Positions 35,877 to 41,046 of a stretch of DNA of 41,046 nt are shown one piece after another (position 1 is the stretch's first letter; the number at the start of each line of letters is the position of its first letter). The DNA is from Deltaproteobacteria bacterium (GTDB taxonomy: Bacteria > Myxococcota_A > UBA9160 > UBA6930). A model generated the notes under the pieces. That model searched no databases and was not told the DNA's origin. It saw only the letters and a program-made list of their open reading frames with translations. Location of the stretch: contig JAFDCZ010000082.1 in NCBI GenBank assembly GCA_019312665.1, positions 1 through 41,046 on the forward strand. The letters run 5' to 3'. A program made the translations under genes and the position numbers.

Positions 35877-37895
35877 ATGAACGGAGCCAACGAGTACGAC
35901 CTGCTGCATTGGATTCCTGCGCTGCCTCTCGCGGCAGCGGTGATCCACGGGCTCTGCCTTGGCCTGTGGCGCCAGCCATTGCCTCGCATCGCGACGATTG
36001 CGCTCTCGTGCGGCGCCACGGGTCTTGCGTTCGTGCTGTCGTTCTTTGCCCTGCTGGCGTTGACCGAGCTGCCTGCTGGCTCCCGTGTGCTTCAGGAGGG
36101 GCTCTTCACCTGGATCGGAGCGGGACCGTTCAGTGCAGAGGTCGCGTTCCTGCTCGACCCGCTCTCCGCAGTGATGATCCTGATCGTTTCCGGCGTGGGC
36201 TTCCTGATCCACGTCTACTCGATCGGCTACATGGACGCGGATGCGCGAGAGGACAAAGGCTTTCAACGCTTCTTTGCCTACCTGAACCTCTTCACCTTCT
36301 CGATGTTGGTTCTGGTCCTCGCCGACAACCTGCTGCTCATGTTCCTTGGTTGGGAAGGCGTCGGGCTCTGTTCCTATCTGCTCATCGGCTTCTGGTACAG
36401 CGATGAGTGGAATGCCTATTGCGGTAGCAAGGCCTTCATCGTCAACCGGATCGGGGATTTCGGTTTCCTGGTGGGAATGTTCCTGCTCTTCTGGGCACTT
36501 CAGGATGTGGGCAGTGGCTCCGTCGCGTTCCTGGAACTCCAGACCGCCTTTCCCCTGATTGCAGACCAGATGGTGCAGCTCCCGGGCTGGCTGGGTGGTG
36601 CGCAATGGAAGCTCGCGACCTTGATCGGCTTGTGCTTCTTCCTGGGCGCGGCCGGAAAATCGGCACAGCTTCCGCTCTACGTGTGGCTCCCCGACGCGAT
36701 GGCTGGCCCGACTCCCGTCTCCGCCCTGATCCACGCTGCCACCATGGTGACGGCCGGGGTCTATCTGATCTGCCGGATGAGCTTCCTGTACGCGGCGGCA
36801 CCCGGTGCCTCCGCGGTGATCGCCTGGGTCGGCGCGTTGACGGCACTCTTCGCGGCGGTGGTTGCCATCGCACAGACCGACATCAAGAAAGTGTTGGCCT
36901 ACTCCACGGTCAGCCAGCTCGGTTACATGTTCCTGGCGGCAGGCTGCGGCGCCTACGGTGCTGCGATCTGGCACCTCACCACCCACGCCTGGTTCAAGGC
37001 CCTGCTCTTCCTCGCGGCCGGGTCGGTGATCCTGGCTGTGCACCACGAGCAGGACATCGACAAGATGGGCGGCTTGCACCGCTTCCTGGTCTGGACCCGG
37101 CTCACGTTCCTGGCCGGAGTGCTCGCGATCGCCGGCGCGCCCTACTTTTCAGGCTTCTTCTCGAAAGACGAAATCCTGCTGTCGGTCCATCTGGCAGATC
37201 ACGTACCCGGCCATGCCGCTCTCTACTGGATCGCGCTCTTCACCGCGGGCCTCACTGCGTTCTACATGTTCCGTTTGTACTTCCGGATCTTCTTCGGTGA
37301 GTCTCGGATGACCCGGGACCAGCAGGGGAGCATCCAGGAGTCTCCTCGCACGGTCACGATTCCCTTGATCGTGTTGGCGATCCTGGCGGTCGCTGGGGGG
37401 GTCGTGTTCGGGCCCTCCGAGGCTTTCATCCCCATCGAAGATGCGAACAGCTTCGGGAATTTCGTGGCGCCCGTTCTGGCCACGGTCCACCACGAAGTGG
37501 AACGCAGCCTCGAGTGGCAGCTGGCAGCGGTCGCCACCCTGGTGGCGTTCCTCGGCGCCGCTCTCGCCTACGGGCTGTATGTGGTTCGCCCGGCCTACCC
37601 CGCGAAGATCCGACGGTTGCTAGGCGGAGTCTTCCGTCTGGTCGAGGGCCGCTTCTGGATCGATGAACTCTACGATCGCATTCTCGTGCAACCTCTCGTC
37701 AAGCTCTCGGATCGGGTGCTCTACCGCGGGCTTGATGCTCGCTTGTTGGATGACATGGTCATCGGAGGCACCGCCCGTGGCATCCGCGCCGCTGCGGCGG
37801 ACATGCTCAAGTTCGCGCAATCCGGCCTGGTCCAGGGCTACCTCTTCCTGATGCTCGTCGGAACGCTGGCGATCATCGGCTACCTGGCGTTCTGA
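35877..37895 (+). CDS. nuoL: NADH-quinone oxidoreductase subunit L
   Basis: A 672-residue Mrp-antiporter-like proton-pumping subunit at the distal end of the membrane arm. Visible: FLLDPLSAVMILIVSGVGFLIHVYSIGYM, FLGWEGVGLCSYLLIGFWY (key Glu), GKSAQLPLYVWLPDAMAGPTPVSALIHAATMVTAGVYL with key Lys and His, QTDIKKVLAYSTVSQLGYM, and HAWFKALLFLAAGSVI. The long C-terminal piston helix region follows (from about residue 530). Length is normal. Confidence 0.97.
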   Translation: MNGANEYDLLHWIPALPLAAAVIHGLCLGLWRQPLPRIATIALSCGATGLAFVLSFFALLALTELPAGSRVLQEGLFTWIGAGPFSAEVAFLLDPLSAVMILIVSGVGFLIHVYSIGYMDADAREDKGFQRFFAYLNLFTFSMLVLVLADNLLLMFLGWEGVGLCSYLLIGFWYSDEWNAYCGSKAFIVNRIGDFGFLVGMFLLFWALQDVGSGSVAFLELQTAFPLIADQMVQLPGWLGGAQWKLATLIGLCFFLGAAGKSAQLPLYVWLPDAMAGPTPVSALIHAATMVTAGVYLICRMSFLYAAAPGASAVIAWVGALTALFAAVVAIAQTDIKKVLAYSTVSQLGYMFLAAGCGAYGAAIWHLTTHAWFKALLFLAAGSVILAVHHEQDIDKMGGLHRFLVWTRLTFLAGVLAIAGAPYFSGFFSKDEILLSVHLADHVPGHAALYWIALFTAGLTAFYMFRLYFRIFFGESRMTRDQQGSIQESPRTVTIPLIVLAILAVAGGVVFGPSEAFIPIEDANSFGNFVAPVLATVHHEVERSLEWQLAAVATLVAFLGAALAYGLYVVRPAYPAKIRRLLGGVFRLVEGRFWIDELYDRILVQPLVKLSDRVLYRGLDARLLDDMVIGGTARGIRAAAADMLKFAQSGLVQGYLFLMLVGTLAIIGYLAF

Positions 37896-37905
37896 GGGCT
37901 TTGCG

Positions 37906-39516
37906 TTGACCGAACTGCCCGACCTCCTCACCTACGTCATCCTTCTTCCGCTCGCGACCGGTTTGATGTTGTTCGCGATCGATGGCGTCGCGCATTCTGC
38001 CGGCGGCAGCCTGCCGCCCCAGATATGGAGAGGCCTCGGGCTCGGAGCGTCGTTGGCCACGCTGGTGCTCACCGCGATGCTCTGGATCGGCTACGACCCG
38101 ACCCGGATCGAGATGCAATTCGTCGCGCATGCGGCATGGGTTCCGGCTCTCGGCATCAACTGGTACGTGGGCCTTGATGGCATCAGCCTGCTGCTGATCT
38201 GCCTGACCGCGTTCCTGGTGCCGATCGTCCTGGTGGCGTCGTGGAATGACGTCGGGCGCTCGTTGCGTGGCTATGTCTTCTTCATGCTCTTTCTCGAAAC
38301 GGGCATGCTCGGCACGTTCGCCTCGTTGAACCTGCTTCAGTTCTACGTCTTCTGGGAACTGATGCTGGTGCCGATGGTCTTCTTGATCGGCGTCTGGGGT
38401 GGGCCTCGCCGTGTCTATGCGGCCGTGAAGTTCTTCCTGTTCACGATGGTCGGCTCTTTGCTCATGTTGGTGGCATTGGTGGCGGTCGCCTGGTTGCATG
38501 CGGAGCAGTTCGGAGTCTGGAATTTCGATCTCGTCGCAGTGCCGGGGAGCCAGGTGCCGGCGCTCCTCGATACCTTCGTACCCGTCGCGGGCGCGCCCTG
38601 GTGGCAGACCCAGTCGTGGCTGTTCGCCGCGTTCGCCCTGGCCTTCGCCATCAAGATCCCCCTGGTTCCGTTGCACACTTGGCTGCCCGATGCGCATACG
38701 GAGGCGCCGACGGCCGGTTCGGTCTTGCTGGCTGGCGTGCTCCTCAAGATGGGCGGCTACGGATTCCTGCGCTTCGCGTTCCCGCTGTTCCCCGTAGCGA
38801 CGGTCGAATTCGTTCCGCTCTTCTTCGGCCTGGCGCTGGTAGGCATTCTCTACGGCGCTCTGGTGGCGATGGTGCAGACCGACATCAAGCGCCTGGTCGC
38901 CTACTCCTCGGTTGCTCACCTGGGCTTCGTCACGCTCGGCATGTTCGCGCTGAACGTGGAGGGGTTGGAGGGCAGCGTGCTCCAGATGGTGAACCACGGC
39001 ATCACCACCGGCGCGCTCTTCCTGTTGGTCGGCATGCTCTACGAGCGGCGTCACACCCGGGAGATCTCGGAGTTCGGTGGCATCGCCAAACCCATGCCGG
39101 TCTTCGCTGCCATTTTCGGCGTGGTCGTCATGGCGAGTATCGGGCTTCCCTTGCTGAATGGTTTCGTCGGCGAGTTCCTGATCCTGCTCGGTACCTTTCG
39201 CGTGAACGCATGGGTGGGTGCTGCTGCCACACTCGGCGTGGTCCTGGCGGCGGTGTACATGCTCTGGATGTACAGGCGGGTCGTCTTCGGCCCGGTCGAG
39301 AATCCCGAGAACCGCGGGCTCATCGATCTCGGCGGGCGAGAGAAAGCCGTGCTGGTTGCATTGCTCATCCCGATCTTCTGGATCGGGATCCACCCGGAGA
39401 CGTTCTTGAAGCGCCTCCATCCCTCGGTTCGCGAGACGCTTCGGGTGATGGAGGTGCGGACCGTTCTGACGGATCCGCCGGCGCTCGCTGAGCCGGACGA
39501 CGTGGTGCGTCGATGA
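37906..39516 (+). CDS. nuoM: NADH-quinone oxidoreductase subunit M
   Basis: A 536-residue antiporter-like proton-pumping subunit. It shows WYVGLDGISLLLICLTAFLVPIVLVASW, FYVFWELMLVPMVFLIGVWGG (key Glu), AIKIPLVPLHTWLPDAHTEAPTAGSVLLAGVLLKMGGYG (key Lys residues), QTDIKRLVAYSSVAHLGFV and NHGITTGALFLLVGMLYER. The start is TTG with gaggg about 7 nt upstream; its stop overlaps nuoN as ATGA. Confidence 0.96.
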   Translation: MTELPDLLTYVILLPLATGLMLFAIDGVAHSAGGSLPPQIWRGLGLGASLATLVLTAMLWIGYDPTRIEMQFVAHAAWVPALGINWYVGLDGISLLLICLTAFLVPIVLVASWNDVGRSLRGYVFFMLFLETGMLGTFASLNLLQFYVFWELMLVPMVFLIGVWGGPRRVYAAVKFFLFTMVGSLLMLVALVAVAWLHAEQFGVWNFDLVAVPGSQVPALLDTFVPVAGAPWWQTQSWLFAAFALAFAIKIPLVPLHTWLPDAHTEAPTAGSVLLAGVLLKMGGYGFLRFAFPLFPVATVEFVPLFFGLALVGILYGALVAMVQTDIKRLVAYSSVAHLGFVTLGMFALNVEGLEGSVLQMVNHGITTGALFLLVGMLYERRHTREISEFGGIAKPMPVFAAIFGVVVMASIGLPLLNGFVGEFLILLGTFRVNAWVGAAATLGVVLAAVYMLWMYRRVVFGPVENPENRGLIDLGGREKAVLVALLIPIFWIGIHPETFLKRLHPSVRETLRVMEVRTVLTDPPALAEPDDVVRR

Positions 39517-41000
39517 TTCCGGTACCCACGCTTCATATCGTCGCGATTCTTCCGGTTCTCCTGCTGGCGGTTGGCGCCTTCGCCGTCTTGTTGGCCGAGC
39601 TCTTTCTCAGCTCCCGCGGCACAGGAAAGAGCGGCGCAGGTAGCGTGTTCGTCGGTGTGTCCGGTGCGACCTTGCTCGTCGTCGTCGTGATCGCGGCCCA
39701 GGGTTTCATTTCCGCCGGTGCGCCGGCGTTCAACCCAGACCATCCGATGCTCCACCTCGACCGGTTCAGCTACTTCGCGATCGGCCTGGTCGCTGGCGCA
39801 GCCCTCCTCTCATGCCTGCTCGCCAATGGTTACCTGCAGGAACTGCGCATCCACCACGGCGAGTTCTACGCGTTGTTGCTGCTCTCGACCGCTGGCATGG
39901 TCCTGCTGGTATCCGCCGTCGATTTCCTGAGCGTGTTCCTGGGCATCGAGCTGATGTCCATCCCGCTCTACGTGCTCGCTGGTTTCGATCGCGGCAAGCC
40001 GCGCAGCAATGAGTCGGCGCTCAAGTACTTCATCGCCGGCTCATTCGCGACGGCACTCCTGCTCTACGGAATGGCCCTGGTGTACGGCGCGACCGGCGCG
40101 ACCCATTTTGCGGCCATCGCAGCGCGTCTCGATCCGGACGATTCGATGGCGATGGCCGGTGTTGCACTCATCCTGGTGGGTTTCGCGTTCAAGGTCTCGT
40201 CCGTACCGTTCCATCAATGGACGCCCGACGTCTATGAAGGGGCACCGACAGCGGTCACCGCGTTCATGTCGGTGACGGTCAAGGTGGCGGCTTTCGTGGC
40301 CCTGCTCCGCATCCTGGCTCAGGCGTTCGGGAGCGCGGAGGCGCTCGGGACCGTGCTCGCCCTGCTCGCGGCTCTCAGCATGTTGATCGGCAACCTCATG
40401 GCGATCATCCAGGACAACGTGAAGCGCATGCTCGCCTGGTCGGCGATCGCCCAGGCGGGCTACCTGCTCGTTCCGCTCTCGACGGGTACCCCGGAAGGGC
40501 AAGCCGCCGTGCTCTTCTATCTGGCGGTCTACGTGTTCGGGAACCTCGGCGCATTCGCCGTGATGATCGCTCTCACCCACCGCGGCCAGGAGGCGGACCG
40601 CTTCGAAGATTTCGACGGCCTCGCCAAGTTCCGCCCGGGCCTGGCTGCAGCGATGGTGCTGTTCATGGTTTCCCTGGCTGGCATCCCCGGCACGGCCGGC
40701 TTCATGGGCAAGCTGCAGATCTTCTTCGCCGCCATTCGTGCCGATCAGCTTCCTCTCGCCATCTTGATGGCGCTGACCAGCGTGGTCTCCGTCTACTACT
40801 ACCTGCGCCTGCCCATCGCCATGTACATGCGTCCCGCCCGCGAGCACCCGCACCGAAAAGAACTCGACTTCCTCGAGTTCACCGTCCTGGCCACCTGCGC
40901 AATCTTCGTGCTCGTGCTCGGTCTCCTCCCCAACACCCTCGACTGGCTCCCCGTCATCGACTGGACCCACCAATCCGCAGCCGCCCTGGCCTCAAAATGA
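39513..41000 (+). CDS. nuoN: NADH-quinone oxidoreductase subunit N
   Basis: A 495-residue antiporter-like subunit. It shows LDRFSYFAIGLVAGAALLSCLLANGYL, FYALLLLSTAGMVLLVSAVDFLSVFLGIELMSIPLYVLAGF (key Glu), GFAFKVSSVPFHQWTPDVYEGAPTAVTAFMSVTVKVAAF (key Lys) and QDNVKRMLAWSAIAQAGYLLV. It is the last nuo gene here. Its TGA is followed at once by a half-copy of the repeat seen at 8364-8436, which may mark the operon end. Confidence 0.96.
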   Translation: MIPVPTLHIVAILPVLLLAVGAFAVLLAELFLSSRGTGKSGAGSVFVGVSGATLLVVVVIAAQGFISAGAPAFNPDHPMLHLDRFSYFAIGLVAGAALLSCLLANGYLQELRIHHGEFYALLLLSTAGMVLLVSAVDFLSVFLGIELMSIPLYVLAGFDRGKPRSNESALKYFIAGSFATALLLYGMALVYGATGATHFAAIAARLDPDDSMAMAGVALILVGFAFKVSSVPFHQWTPDVYEGAPTAVTAFMSVTVKVAAFVALLRILAQAFGSAEALGTVLALLAALSMLIGNLMAIIQDNVKRMLAWSAIAQAGYLLVPLSTGTPEGQAAVLFYLAVYVFGNLGAFAVMIALTHRGQEADRFEDFDGLAKFRPGLAAAMVLFMVSLAGIPGTAGFMGKLQIFFAAIRADQLPLAILMALTSVVSVYYYLRLPIAMYMRPAREHPHRKELDFLEFTVLATCAIFVLVLGLLPNTLDWLPVIDWTHQSAAALASK

Positions 41001-41022
41001 GTCAATTGTAAACCCCGTCCCC
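41001..41022. repeat. Half-copy of the 8364-8436 palindromic repeat, directly after nuoN
   Basis: The 20 bases at 41001-41020 (gtcaattgtaaaccccgtcc) are identical to 8417-8436, the right arm end of the palindrome. It begins at the base after the nuoN stop. The matching inverted arm is not in the last bases of the window; it may lie beyond the edge if a coding or spacer insert separates the arms. Confidence 0.88.
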
Positions 41023-41046
41023 GAAGGTTGAGTTTTAGCGGCTGGG

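Noticed and set aside
35862-39420. Long minus-strand open frames opposite nuoL and nuoM
   Set aside because: Asp/Glu/Arg/Gln-rich shadows of hydrophobic genes on the other strand; no domain features.

Overview
The window is a densely coded, high-GC bacterial chromosome segment with many GTG and TTG starts and operons whose stop and start codons overlap. The gene mix is a type II secretion GspB-like protein, NtrC-type regulator, class A PBP, proteobacterial glutathione synthetase, FeoAB and a 10-gene complex I operon. It points to a Gram-negative, probably deltaproteobacterial/Myxococcota-like organism. This is an inference from gene content; no rRNA or taxonomic marker is present.

Layout. 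1-1.0 kb: 3' part of a GspB-like protein with 13-residue repeats. 1.07-5.8 kb (minus): nth, a NUDIX hydrolase and a luciferase-like oxidoreductase, then a rhomboid protease, a sirtuin and a DUF4097 protein, nearly all joined by 1-4 nt overlaps. 5.8-8.4 kb: alpha/beta hydrolase, sensor histidine kinase, HAD phosphatase. 8.36-8.44 kb: a 73-bp near-perfect palindrome holding the stop codons of both convergent neighbours. 8.4-12.0 kb: PBP1A and, divergently, gshB. 12.0-15.8 kb: a histone-H1-like basic protein, an NtrC-family regulator, galE and ogt. 15.85-18.6 kb (minus): four cassette-like genes separated by attC-like sites, read as an integron cassette array without an integrase in view. 19.0-24.9 kb (minus): a cystathionine gamma-synthase-type enzyme, a secreted VWA protein and a 1041-residue LPG-synthase-type membrane domain/sulfatase-fold fusion. 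25.2-26.9 kb: an SDR and a frameshifted SHOCT lipoprotein, converging on a second palindromic element (87 bp). 26.8-30.1 kb (minus): feoB, feoA, gpsA. 30.3-41.0 kb (plus): nuoAEFGHJKLMN.

How the genes work together. The nuo operon encodes the NADH-input module (EFG) and the whole membrane arm (AHJKLMN), but not the quinone/connecting module (nuoB, C, D, I), which must be encoded elsewhere if the complex is complete. feoA-feoB form a ferrous iron uptake operon, with an AT-rich, possibly Fur-bound island upstream.

Most unusual items: the attC-punctuated cassette array; two unrelated palindromic elements each placed exactly between convergent genes and carrying both stop codons (one recurs as a half-copy right after nuoN); the nuo gene set lacking exactly B, C, D and I; a 43-bp tandem duplication that separated an ancestrally overlapping feoA/feoB junction; and the membrane-domain/sulfatase fusion with Thr in place of the usual Cys/Ser. 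No tRNA, rRNA, CRISPR array, transposase gene or phage gene was seen.
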